This document shows, piece after piece, positions 12,327-22,837 of a stretch of DNA of 64,000 nt (position 1 is the stretch's first letter; every line of letters starts with the position of its first letter). The notes under the pieces are model-generated. The model was not told the DNA's origin, made no database searches, and was given only the letters and a program-made list of their open reading frames with translations. The stretch is from Siphonodentalium dalli (lineage: Eukaryota; Mollusca; Scaphopoda; Gadilida; Siphonodentaliidae). A program made the position numbers and the translations under genes. The DNA is taken from positions 116,272,723 through 116,336,722 of the forward strand of contig CP136063.1 of NCBI GenBank assembly GCA_032622095.1. The letters are read 5' to 3'.

Positions 12327-13635
12327 ATTAAATGCATGTTTTGGAGATCCTGGGTAACCTAATGCATGTTTTGGACATCCAGAGTAACCTAATGCATGTT
12401 TTGGAGATCCTGGGTAACCTAATGCATGTTTTGGACATCCAGAGTAACATAATGCATGTTTTGGAGATCCTGGGTAACCTAATGCATGTTTTGGAGATCC
12501 TGGGTAACCTAATGCATGTTTTGGAGATCCTGGGTAACCTAATGCATGTTTTGGAGATCCAGAGTAACCTAATGCATGGTTTGGAGATCCTGGGTAACCT
12601 AATGCATGTTTTGGAGATACTGAGTAACCTAATGCATGTTTTGGAGATTCTGGGTAACCTAATGCATGTTTTGGAGATCCTGGGTAACCTAATGCATGTT
12701 TTGGAGATCCTGGGTAACCTAATGCATGTTTTGGAGATCCTGGGTAACCTAATGCATGTTTTGGAGATCCAGAGTAACCTAATGCATGTTTTGGAGATCC
12801 TGGGTAATCTAATGCATGTTTTGGAGATCCTGGGTAACCTAATGCATGTTTTGGAGATCCTGGGTAACCTAATGCATGTTTTGGAGATCCTGGGTAACCT
12901 AATGCATGTTTTGGAGATCCTGGGTAACCTAATGCATGTTTTGGACATCCAGAGTAACCTAATGCATGTTTTGGAGATCCTGGGTAACCTAATGCATGTT
13001 TTGGAGATCCTGGGTAACCTAATGCATGTTTTGGAGATCCTGGGTAACCTAATGCATGTTTTGGAGATCCTGGGTAACCTAATGCATGTTTTGGACATCC
13101 AGAGTAACCTAATGCATGTTTTGGAGATCCAGAGTAACATAATGCATGTTTTGGAGATCCTGGGTAACCTAATGCATGTTTTGGAGATCCTGGGTAACTT
13201 AATGCATGTTTTGGAGATCCTGGGTAACCTAATGCATGTTTTGGAGATCCTGGGTAACCTAATGCATGTTTTGGAGATCCAGAGTAACCTAATGCATGTT
13301 TTGGAGATCCTGGGTAACCTAATGCATGTTTTGGAGATCCTGGGTAACCTAATGCATGTTTTGGAGATCCAGAGTAACCTAATGCATGTTTTGGAGATCC
13401 TGGGTAACCTAATGCATGTTTTGGAGATCCTGGGTAACCTAATGCATGTTTTGGAGATCCTGGGTAACCTATTAAATGCATGTAACCTATCTACTCAGCA
13501 CAAGTGACTTGGAACTTTATCTCAGACTATGCCTATCACAACCAACATCTGTGGCTGGTGGATACGAAGGGAACTTGTCCTAGCTAATATAATGTTAATG
13601 TCTTTCTCATGAGATTTTGGTTGACATTTTCACAG

Positions 13636-13735
13636 GAACCTCTTTGTCGCAGGAGAACATGGAAAATACATACGAGACTATAAATCCCAGGGATATGGAT
13701 CATCAAAGCCTGTCAACACTTCCAAGGGGCCAAAG
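13636..13735 (+). CDS. Second exon of the putative receptor tail gene
   Basis: Seen: the acceptor tttcacag precedes 13636 and the strong donor gtgagc follows 13735. The frame continuing from the exon at 333-625 (G|GA) is open throughout, while one other frame has a stop. It encodes a peptide with ENMENTYETINP, another tyrosine motif, then DMDHQSLSTLPRGQ, and ends with two bases (AG) of a split codon. Local GC is higher than the flanks and both borders are good. The downstream partner may be the weak exon at 29093, whose first base C would complete AGC. The 13-kb intron upstream contains the 30-bp satellite. Family not recognised. Confidence 0.65.
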
Positions 13736-13799
13736 GTGAGCACAAATTAAAGATGTATTCAGGTCCCCAGACCAATTTTAATGAAACCTATTTCACTTA

Positions 13800-14460
13800 T
13801 TACCCTTCCTTGACTGGCGTTTCCTGAAATTTTGCGAGAACCCTGTGCCAATGCATTCTCTGATATATCTTTTCTAAATCTCATCTTCTGTGCGTTATTG
13901 TACACTAGTCAATGGAAGCGGCGACGGTGATTTGGGGTTTGGAAGAATTCACTGGTATCTGTGTTTAATATCTGTGGACCTCTTCTGTTGGTCGAAGCTA
14001 TTGGCTCCAAAACAATGTTACATCATATATATAATATATAATATTAATGGAGGCACTGACTCAGAATAAGTTATATTGCTTCAACTGTGCTTGCTTCAGT
14101 GAGTGTGAAAAAATTCTCACTTCTTATCGAAATGGTCATGTATTGATCGGAATGGCACACTGATATGTTCCTCAACTCACACCTAGCTTAAAATCGGTCC
14201 CGATTTCCCCCAATCATGTCAGAGTGCGAACATGCACCAACCTTGTCTAGCTCAGACTGCAATGATGGAATCCACGACTTATCCACCTCATATGTACCAT
14301 CATATTTGGTAGCACGTGGAATAATATTCATTGAGAAAGACTCACCTTCTAGTGGCAGGTTCAAGTAATTTCAAATTGGTTATGTCAAAGGAGACTGGCA
14401 TAAATAACAAACCGGCATTCAATGTATTACTTTTACTTGGTTCTTTGTTTTAAACAATCC
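13800..14460. other. Intronic sequence with a truncated foldback-element end
   Basis: 13800-13867 carries the end cccttccttgactgg and gccaatgcattctc of the AACCCTTCCATGACTGG family, cut off inside. The remainder shows no supported gene. Confidence 0.45.
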
Positions 14461-14464
14461 TGAT

Positions 14465-14636
14465 CCTATAGGGAGCCTATGGAATGCATTGGCCTAACGA
14501 TATTTACCTTGTAAGCCATTCAGTGCATTCTCTTATATATGTGACACTCCTTATGTGAGACTCGCATATATAAGAGAATGCACTGGCACCGATCTTGAAG
14601 CTGCACCTGCGCAGATCCCATCATGAAAGGGTTAAG
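14465..14636. mobile_element. AACCCTTYCATGAC foldback element, left-truncated copy
   Basis: Contains the paired motifs gcattctcttatatatg and catatataagagaatgcac and ends in cccatcatgaaagggttaa. The family centre forms a strong stem of ctcttatatatgcgag against ctcgcatatataagag. Other copies are at 17580, 30403, 32497, 37572, 49778 and 62661. Confidence 0.7.
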
Positions 14637-14879
14637 ATTCTGGTATATACAATAACACATTTGGAACTAGAATTGCCACCTCAAAGACACTATCTTGTTT
14701 AACATTGAATATTCTATCCATTTATTTCATATAGTTTTGATTTTTTTAGCGGGAGACCAATAATTATTTTGTTAATTATCAAGAGAAAAATTACATTCTT
14801 TGCTATATATAACTCTAGTTGATCTGTCACATTTGATTTTCATAATTTTTATATGCCATTGTTTAAAAACCTGGACATA

Positions 14880-15610
14880 TTTTGTATTGGTGTCCGTCTG
14901 TTCATATTTCATTTCCGGATGTTATCTTTAGTTCTACTCAACTAAATTAATTGAAAGAAATTTGGCATGTAGGATCATTACCACAAAATACAGGTCAAGT
15001 TTGATTTTGGGGTTAGCAGCCCAATTTGAGGTCAACTTGACAGGGTGACCTCTAGATCGGAGCATCTATTTTGATAACAAAAAAATTAAAAACATGGCCT
15101 CCGACAGCCATCTTGGATTTTACTCCGTTGCATGACTAAATCCTTTGGACACCCTACAGACCACATCCCTTATCTGATCAACACCAAACTTCATAAGGAT
15201 CTTCAGGTAACCTCTAGATGAGAGCCACATATTTCAACAGAAACTTTTTAAAAAACATGGCTGCCATCAGCCATCTTGAATTCAAAATTTGAATCCATCG
15301 ACACACCCTGCAGCCCACATTTATTAGAGAATTGTTTTGAAAATTTACAGGCATGTTTAGGATCACCTCTAGATGGGAGCTATCGAATTTGAAATTTTTT
15401 CGATTAAATTGATGACCACTGGCAGCCATCTTGGATTTTACTCTTTGCATGACTAAATCCTTTGAAAGACCCTACAGACCACATCCCTCATCTGATCGAC
15501 ACCATAGGATTTTTTGGGTCATCTCTAGATGGGAGCCATCAATTTTTTTCCGAATTTCATTGAAAAACATGGCTGCCAGCAGCCATCTTGGATTTTACTT
15601 TATATATATA
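14880..15610 (-). repeat. AAGATGGCTGC-family repeat cluster, inverted
   Basis: Three to four degenerate units with agccatcttggattttac, tgcatgactaaatcc and gatcttcaggtaacctctag, in the same orientation as the cluster at 1469. It ends in a short (ta)n tract, after which the AGTGTCATT module (15630-15850) follows. An open frame of 78 codons across it is incidental. Confidence 0.7.
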
Positions 15611-16023
15611 TATATCTTCATTTTGACATCTAGTATTACTTAGGCATTTAAACTTTCCGCATTCTTAATTGCTTTATTGACTGTAACACATGAAATTACC
15701 CCCCCCCTCCCCCGTGTCCAATTTCATAGCTACAGTGTCATTAGCACTTTCATTACCAGAGTTATGGCTCTTTGTGAAAATTTTGGATTTTCTTCTTTTC
15801 TCATTTGCATTTTCCAATATATCATACCTTTGGAGTGTTAATGAAGGATAGGGACAAACTAAGTTGTTCTATCCTGTGCCACAATCCCATTTGTATGTTA
15901 ATTATACAAATAAGATATATTGTCTGTCAATTGAAATTTGATGATTGATTCCTTTCTGAGATATTAGAAACCCAAAAAGTTTTGTCCTCAAACATCAACC
16001 AAGAACTTTTGCATAAAGAATAA

Positions 16024-16240
16024 TACAGTAATGCCCTAATTAATCGACTCCATAACCACAGCAGAATTATGGGTAACTTTTCAGGATTTAGTCGGAAATA
16101 TGGCTTGTTGCCATTCATCGGAAAGCTCTCCCCGAGAGCTTTCCGATGAATGGCAACAAGCCATATTTCCGACTAAATCCTGAAAAGTTACCCATAATTC
16201 TGCTGTGGTTATGGAGTCGATTAATTAGGGCATTACTGTA
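16024..16240. mobile_element. Palindromic foldback element, copy 2 (full-length)
   Basis: TA-flanked ends cagtaatgccctaa and ttagggcattactg. The two arms of about 100 bp pair almost perfectly around the small loop ctctccccgagag. Likely a non-autonomous Tc1/mariner-type element, judging from the CAGT ends and TA flanks (inference). Confidence 0.85.
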
Positions 16241-16624
16241 TATACTCAACAAAATTTTGTTGTGTGCAGATAATTTACATACCAGCATGTGGTTTGCCGA
16301 AATGCATTATTTTAGAGTTTAACTACTAATTTTATGTTAACATGCAGCGTGGTGGAACTTCGAAGCTTTGTTCAAGTCATTCATCTTTATCAATGAGTTT
16401 AATTTGTTCTTGCAGTGAACAGATTCTGTCCATGGCACATAATATGAATAAGAATATGCCAGCTGTAACAGATGAAACGAAAGACTCCAAGACCTGCATT
16501 GTGATGTAGCTCTCAGAGAATCCAATAACCAACCTGAGTTCAAACTGATTGCATATTTATAAAAATCCATTCTCTGACATAAAATCACCTTAGAAGATTA
16601 CTGGAATTTCAAAAATCAGAGGCC

Positions 16625-16821
16625 TACAGTAATGCCCTAAATAATCAACTCCTTAACCACAGCAGAATTATGGGTAATTTTTCAGGATTTAGTCGGAAAT
16701 ATGGCTTGTTGACATTCATCGGGAAAGCTCTCAGTGAGAGCTTTCCGATGAATTGCAACAAGCCAAAAGTTACCCATAATTCTGCTGTGGTTAAGGAGTC
16801 GATTATTAGGGCATTACTGTA
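16625..16821. mobile_element. Palindromic foldback element, copy 3 (right arm deleted)
   Basis: Same ends and left arm as copy 2, centre ctctcagtgagag. The right arm jumps from aacaagcc to aaaagttacccataattc, losing the segment that pairs with caggatttagtcggaaatat. Confidence 0.8.
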
Positions 16822-17027
16822 TCTTTGCTTTTTATTGTTTCCGCCTGGATATCTTTCTACATTTTAAAGATGACAGCTAATATAGGTGAAGAAGGTTTCT
16901 TATTAATTGGTGGGAAATACTGAGATAGTAAGATCAACAAATGGAACTTAATATCTTAATTTTTCCTAAGGTAATACTCATCGATGAGTAGTTAGTAAAG
17001 AAAGGGTTATAGTAGAGTTTGGTACTG

Positions 17028-17247
17028 TACAGTAATGCCCTAAATAAAATGGACTCCTTAACCACAGGAGAATTATGGGTAACTTTTCAGGATTTAGTCG
17101 GAAATATGGCTTGTTGCCATTCATCGGAAAGCTCTCAGTGAGAGCTTTCCGATGAATGGCAACAAGCCATATTTCCGACTAAATCCTGAAAAGTTACCCA
17201 TAATTGTGCTGTGGTTAAGGAGTAGATTACTTTAGGGCATTACTGTA
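17028..17247. mobile_element. Palindromic foldback element, copy 4 (full-length)
   Basis: TA-CAGTAATGCCC ends and full arms around ctctcagtgagag. It has extra bases (taaaatgg) near the left end relative to the family. Confidence 0.85.
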
Positions 17248-17342
17248 TCTATATTATATAATTTAATTCAAACACTATGTGTGGCTTTTAAGTTTACATT
17301 TGTGGTTTATAAAATATATGCTATATTGTCATACAGTCATAG

Positions 17343-17513
17343 TACAGTAATGCTCTAATTAATCGACTCCTTAACCACAGCAGAATTATGGGTAACTTTT
17401 CTCGGGGAGAGCTTTCCGATGAATGGCAACAAGCCATATTTCCGACTAAATCCTGAAAAGTTACTCATAATTCTGCTGTGGTTAAGGAGTCGATTAATTA
17501 GAGTATTACTGTA
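17343..17513. mobile_element. Palindromic foldback element, copy 5 (left arm deleted)
   Basis: The left arm jumps from gggtaacttttc directly to tcggggagagctttccg, so most of the left stem is missing while the right arm is complete. Ends cagtaatgctctaat and gagtattactg. Confidence 0.8.
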
Positions 17514-17579
17514 ACTCTGTTATTTATTGTTATTTTATAAATCTCCAATAAACTTTATTTATTAATATTCAGTTCAACT

Positions 17580-17815
17580 TTAACCCTTCCATGACTGGAG
17601 CTTGTTGAAATTTTGTTTATAACCTGTGCCAATGTAATCTCTTATATATGCGAGTCTCCCATAGGAAGCCTCACATATATAAGAGAATACATTGACCTAA
17701 CAATATTTACCTTGACCTTGTAAGCCATGCTTTGGGAGACTCACGTATATAAAATAATGCACTGGCACATGATCTTTTATGCTGCACCAGCGCAGCTTCT
17801 GCCATGAAATGCTTA
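17580..17815. mobile_element. AACCCTTYCATGAC foldback element, near-complete
   Basis: Starts taacccttccatgactgg and ends gccatgaaatgcttaa, with internal stem motifs ctcttatatatgcgag and cctcacatatataagag. The short open frame that overlaps it has no support. Confidence 0.75.
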
Positions 17816-18227
17816 ATGGACCAGTATAAGCAGAAGGGGTCACTCTCACCAAAAAAAGTGCTGAAGGCCACACAGGTTTTGTGATCGGCACTAATGCAGT
17901 TACTTCAACTGTTCCTGAAAGTCTGGCACCCCATCAGCAGTTTGTTTTCAATTAATTTTAACTTTCATTGAAATTTAAAAATATTTTCTCTTATAAAAAT
18001 CATGGCAGATATGAAAACTAAACGTCATTTAGAACGAGATTTCAAAACGTGTGTACCCTTCAGCACATTTTCAAAACCTGTGTACCCTTCAGCACTTTTT
18101 TTTTGGTGAGAGTTTCCCCTTCAGCCCCAGTATATGGCATATCAGTTTGGAGGCTCAAATTATACCCAGTGATCTCCTTCTTTATCACGTTCCTGCCCAG
18201 TTCCGGGGATCAAATTAGATTCATAAC

Positions 18228-19003
18228 TAGAGGTGTGACTGTCCCAATGGGACTAAGGATACCCCCCATGTTTTTAAAATACTAAGATGTGTCAAATGTC
18301 AGTAAACATTTAGTTAAAATAATAAAATAACAGTTCCCATTGCAGGTGCACAACCCTAATCTTAAACCTATTGACCTAAAAATGTAGGAATAAAAGCTTG
18401 GACAAAATTATGCATGTTGCAAAAATGTTCTAAGTCGAAAAATGGGAATAACTCCACAAAAAAAAGTCGGACAGACATCATAATCGCAGGTGCACAGGTT
18501 CCCATGGTACTAAATATCAGTGCCAAGATTAAAAAACATTGACCTAAAGATGTAGGAATAAAAGCTCGGACAAAATTAGGCATGTTGCAAAAAAATTCTA
18601 AGTCGAAAAAGGGGGATAACTCCACCAAAAAATGTCGGACAGACGTCATAATTACAGGTGCACAGGTTCCCATGGTACTAAATATCTGTGCCAAGTTAAA
18701 ACAAAATTGACCTAAAAATGTAGGAATAAAAGCTCGGACAAAATTATACATGTTGCGAAAAATTTCCTTGTCGAAAAAGGGCGGATAACTCCACCAAAAA
18801 AAGTCAGACAGACGTCATAATCGCAGGTGCACAGGTTCCCATGGTGGTTGATGTCTGTGCAGAGTTTCACGGAAATTGATCAAAAAACGACTGAGTAAAA
18901 CTCCGGACAAATTTGTGACCACAGACGGACGAGCCGACTCCAGTATACCCCCCCCCCTAACTTCGTTGCCGGGGGGGGGGGGGGGGGGGGGGGTATTATC
19001 ACT
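18228..19003. repeat. Dispersed element with ~180-bp internal tandem units and a C/G hairpin end, copy A
   Basis: Starts ctagaggtgtgactgtccca. Internal units repeat gtcggacagacgtcataatc, gcaggtgcacaggttccc, aatgtaggaataaaagctcg and ggataactccacc about every 180 bp, about three and a half times. It ends in a hairpin in which atacccccc pairs with a long G tract across taacttcgttgcc. The 127-codon minus frame is an artefact of the repeat. Confidence 0.75.
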
Positions 19004-19424
19004 TCTGAGACAAAAAGAAGCCCTTTGTCATTTTTGAATGATGGTCACGTGGCAAATTATGAGAATGAAAATACATTTTTTCAGCTTTATATTTACAAGT
19101 CTGTTGGGAAATATCCATGAAGGGTATGTTTTGATATCCCTCCTCTCAAATACATAATTTGGAGGTTCAAACGAGCCACGCCTGTTTAACCATAAGCTCC
19201 TGATTTATACCATATGTCATTCTATACGACTGCAATTTCTAAAGGCAAAAATAACCTCCACATAGACTCCATGTCATGCAGGTTTTTTCAAATCACGCAA
19301 TTTATTGTGTGCACACCACCAAAAACGTGTCCAATAGTTTCTAAATACAATGTGTTATAAAGCCATTCACAGCAACTTCAAAAACATCCAGTTGTTATTG
19401 ATTTTGTTTTGTAGGTTATTAAAT

Positions 19425-19560
19425 AAAAGTTTCAATGACACTGTAGCTCAACTTGGAGAATGGATAATGTCATACATAACAGTCCAAGTATAAATAAGGA
19501 ATGCAGAAATTTGAACTGTTTAATACCAAAGGTAAACCCGAAGAGCCATATGAAGATTTG
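19425..19560 (+). repeat. AGTGTCATT-module repeat
   Basis: Contains gtttcaatgacactgtagct and the sequence related to 2075-2300 and 38690-38800, here in plus orientation. Confidence 0.5.
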
Positions 19561-19573
19561 GATCAATTGGATG

Positions 19574-20270
19574 AACTAGAGGTGTGACTGTCCCAATGGG
19601 ACTACGGATACCCCCCTGTTTTTAAAATACTAAGATGTTTCACATGTCAGTAAACATTTAGTTAAAATAATAAAATAACAGTTCCCTTTGCAGGTGTACA
19701 ACCATAACCCTAATCTTATACCTAATGACTGAAAAATGTAGGAATAAAAGCTTGGACAAAATGATGTATGTTGAGAAAAAATTTCTAAGTCGAAAAAGGG
19801 GAATAACTCCGCACAAAAAATGTCGGACAGACGTCATAATCGCAGGTGCACAGGTTCCCATGGTACTAAATATCAGTGCCAAGATTAAAAAACATTGACC
19901 GAAAAATGTAGGAATAAAAGCTCGGACAAAATTATGCATGTTGCAAAAACAAATTCTAAGTCGAAAAAGGGGGATAACTCCACCAAAAAATGTCGGACAG
20001 ACGTCATAATCGCAGGTGCACAAGTTCCCATGGTACTAAATATCTGTGCCACGTTTTAAAAAAATTGACCGAAAAATGTAGGAATAAAAGCTAGGACAAA
20101 AGTATACATGTTTCGAAAAATTTCTAAGTCGAAAAGGGGGGGATAACTCCACCAAAAAAAGTCCGACAGACGTCATAATCGCAGGTGCACAGGTTCACAT
20201 GGTGGTTGATGTCTGTGCCAAGTTTCATGGAAATTGATTAAAAAACGACTGAGAACAAGAAATTCAATTA
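19574..20270. repeat. Dispersed element with ~180-bp units, copy B (3' end missing)
   Basis: Same start (ctagaggtgtgactgtccca), same orientation and same unit motifs as copy A 1.3 kb upstream, but it stops after aaaaacgactgaga without the C/G hairpin. Confidence 0.7.
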
Positions 20271-20574
20271 ATTGAGGAAAAACACCCACTGTCCCGAGTG
20301 GTATTGATAAGCTATTGGAGGGTCTTCTACTTCGCATGCAAAATAGCAAAATGTACATGTACAGTACACACATAGTAATAACAATTAACGTTATGATTTG
20401 AAACTAACCATGATAGGATATTGACAGTAAGGTGGTTTTAACTACTACGAGTGGTATTAGTAATAATAGTACCATTCTAGCATAATATATGTGTACATGA
20501 TGTATGGGAAATATTAAAGGACAAAACAATAGTTACAATACAATTAGAATTTTGTTTTTAATTAATCGCAAGAA

Positions 20575-21060
20575 GAGCTAATTGTGCTTAAGCACAATAA
20601 GGGAATCTCTATTGTGCTTAAGCGCAATAAGGATATATTTAACTGTGCTTAAGCGCAATAATGGAATTTACCAATTGCGCTTATATAATAAAACCCAATA
20701 AGGAATCTCTTAATAAGGAATATATTATATATAGTACATAAACTCCCTATAATTCAGGTGGTGTAGTCCATCTCCATGGTACAATGGGTGGAACAAATAT
20801 AGGATTATTCTACTATTTGCACAAGGGTGATCTAATGAGAGATATTAATTGCGCTTAAGTGCAATATTGATGTAATTTCGCTTACGTGTAATAAGGAATG
20901 TCTTATTACACTTAAGCGCAATAAGAATATTCCTTATTGCACAGGAATATCACATTGTGCTTAAGCGCAATAAGGTATCTCTAACTGCGCTTAAGCACAA
21001 TAACTGAAGGAATATTCTTATTGGGCTTGAGCTCAATTAGAGATTCCTTAAGTTATTGCA
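20575..21060. repeat. Cluster of palindromic TTGYGCTTAAGCRCAA units
   Basis: About a dozen imperfect copies of attgtgcttaagcacaat or tgcgcttaagcgca, each a 14-18-base palindrome centred on CTTAAG, separated by aaggaat-like spacers (20580, 20612, 20645, 20850, 20905, 20958, 20987 and others). The spacing is irregular (~20-90 bp). No reading frame is involved. Confidence 0.8.
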
Positions 21061-21278
21061 GTTAATCGAAATTGTCTATTAAATGTCAAGTTGGTTTCCC
21101 ATAGAGATCATCAGCGATGTCTATGCGCAAGGGACCTACGCCAGTCTTCTCTGTTGGGATTCCAATTGTTGGCTTATTAAATATGCACATATGCTTAAGA
21201 TACAGTCGTGCGCGAAGCGTGCTCCCGTAGGTCGGGTTTTGTATCCCAGTGAATTAAAATATCATTGAAATAATCGGT

Positions 21279-21300
21279 CCCCCCCCCCCCCCCCCCCCCC
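21279..21300. repeat. Poly-C tract
   Basis: Run of 22 C. Similar homopolymers occur at 18970-18993 (G) and 46110-46124 (C); length in assemblies is unreliable. Confidence 0.9.
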
Positions 21301-21419
21301 CATCCAATAAACATCCATATATTGAATATACATGTTTTTGGAGCAGAATTAGATAGTCCATATTGGACGCCATCATGGAATTTAATTTTTTTATTTAATT
21401 TTCACACATAGTTATTAGT

Positions 21420-21745
21420 TATGTGGATGGCATTCTCATTAAACATCACACCCGTATATTGATTATGTGGATAGAGTTATCATTAAACCTCACATCCTTA
21501 TATTGGTTACAGTAATGCCCAAAGTAATTGACCACTTAACCAGAGCAGAATTATTGGTAATTTTTCAGGATTTAAAATCCTGAAAAATTACCCATAATTC
21601 TGCTGTGGTTAAGTGGTCAATTACTTTGGACATTACTGTATGTGGATGGAGTTATCATTACACCTCACATCCTTATATTGGTTAGGTTATGTAGATGTGA
21701 GTTATCATTAAACCTCACATCAGTGTGTTGGGGATTTTGGACCTT
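21420..21745. repeat. Short tandem repeat (~55-60 bp) interrupted by a foldback element
   Basis: Units read gttatcattaaacctcacat then ccttatattggttatgtgga, four times with variation. The element at 21518-21640 lies inside one unit and neighbouring units show the uninterrupted sequence. Confidence 0.7.
21518..21640. mobile_element. Palindromic foldback element, copy 6 (short centre-deleted form)
   Basis: Ends cagtaatgccc and ggacattactg, with arms down to caggattta that then immediately reverse (aatcctg). The inner ~90 bp of the full-length form is absent. Its TA target is shown by the host tandem repeat. Confidence 0.85.
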
Positions 21746-21894
21746 GACTTGGGACCTTTGGTTTTTAACGCAACAAATGCGAGTACACCTTATACACAAG
21801 TTTCTTGGATAAGATGAGTTTGAAGCCTGCTTACATTTCGAAATGTTGTCAGTTTTGTATCGTCTGCAGCAGAACTCGGCATGTTGAAGCAAAA

Positions 21895-22745
21895 GTTACA
21901 AGAGATAAAATATGTACGTAACGAGACTATAATACAAATGAAAAAATAAATTGAGGGAGGAGTGGGCGATACAGGGAACTAAGGGTTGAACCGATATAAA
22001 CTTGTAGAGCGATAACGACCAATGTTGACATATCATGCATCTCAACTCTACTGTTGCAACAAGGCTATAAAATGGGGGGGGGGGGTTGTAATAATCTTCG
22101 TTATCTCTATATAGTGCCAGAATAGTCATTTATAGACTTCTATAGTGGTACAATGCAAATTGGAATCAAATGATAAAACTATGTATGTAACACAACTACG
22201 GTATACCGATGAAAATAATTTAGGCCGGGTTTAGATGTTGGGTTGGTTAAATAGACTCGGAGAAAAAGGGGAACGATGAACTGACAAAAATTAGTAGAGC
22301 GATAGCGATCAATGTTGCCATGTGATGCATCGCGACTGTACTGTAGCGGCAATGATATAAAATTGGGGGGGGTGTCTGAAATTATCTCTTACTCTATAGA
22401 TGGCACCAGGATTATATAGAAAGGAATAGCAATTGATATACGTATACCGTATACTATAGTAATACCATAGACATATAAGTAAAATTATCACGTGATAAAA
22501 TATTACGTAACTTGACTATAGCGATGAAAAAAAAAAAATTGGACCGGGATTAGAGGTTAGGTTGGTTATATGTGGATAATTGGATATGGAATTCATACCG
22601 ATGAGACGATAAAAATTAGTGGAGCGATAAAGACCAATGTTGACACTTAGTCAGGCTACATGGGGGTTGATACGATAGACCGAAATAAATTTGTCGGGTG
22701 ATAATGACCAATGTTGACGTATAAAGTAACGCGACTGTACTGTCG
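21895..22745. repeat. Degenerate ~300-bp tandem repeat, about three units
   Basis: Recurring motifs: gataaaatatgtacgtaac, tagagcgataacgaccaatg, gttgacatatcatgcatc and a 'tataaaat' plus G-run, at spacings of roughly 270-320 bp. Open frames inside are short and not shared between units. Confidence 0.6.
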
Positions 22746-22837
22746 CACAATTATCAGGTAGAACCTGTCAAATATGGACTCTGTTGGCCAATATGGAACA
22801 GCTCAGAAAACATTCGCAGGGCCCTAAAATTTATTAT

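Larger units (their letters stand above)
6521..13484. repeat. Tandem satellite, 30-bp monomer, about 230 copies
   Basis: The monomer is cctgggtaacctaatgcatg followed by ttttggagat. Main variants are ccagag for cctggg, acat for agat, taacat for taacct and catggttt for catgtttt. The period is exactly 30 for kilobases, so whatever frame lacks a stop stays open. Three frames do: a plus frame repeating MHVLEILGNL, and minus frames repeating HALGYPGSPK and SKTCIRLPRI. These produce apparent proteins of up to 1,271 residues that have no codon bias, start context or non-repeat flank, and I do not count them as genes. The array lies in the intron between exons 333-625 and 13636-13735 and ends about 150 bp before the second. 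Blocks are separated by junction monomers containing ctattaaa near 7571, 11354, 11750, 12326 and 13470. Confidence 0.97.

Noticed and set aside
6521-13484. CRISPR-like array
   Set aside because: Monomers abut with no unique spacers, and the context is a eukaryotic intron.
6513-13507. Very long open frames on both strands (286-1,271 codons)
   Set aside because: All are the 30-bp satellite read in stop-free frames; identical decapeptides on opposite strands and no non-repeat coding flank.
18368-20023. Minus-strand frames of 127 and 121 codons with repeated phrases
   Set aside because: Translations of the ~180-bp repeat units; frame lost between units.
20281-20400. tRNA or other structured RNA gene
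   Set aside because: No cloverleaf or conserved boxes found here or elsewhere in the window by eye.
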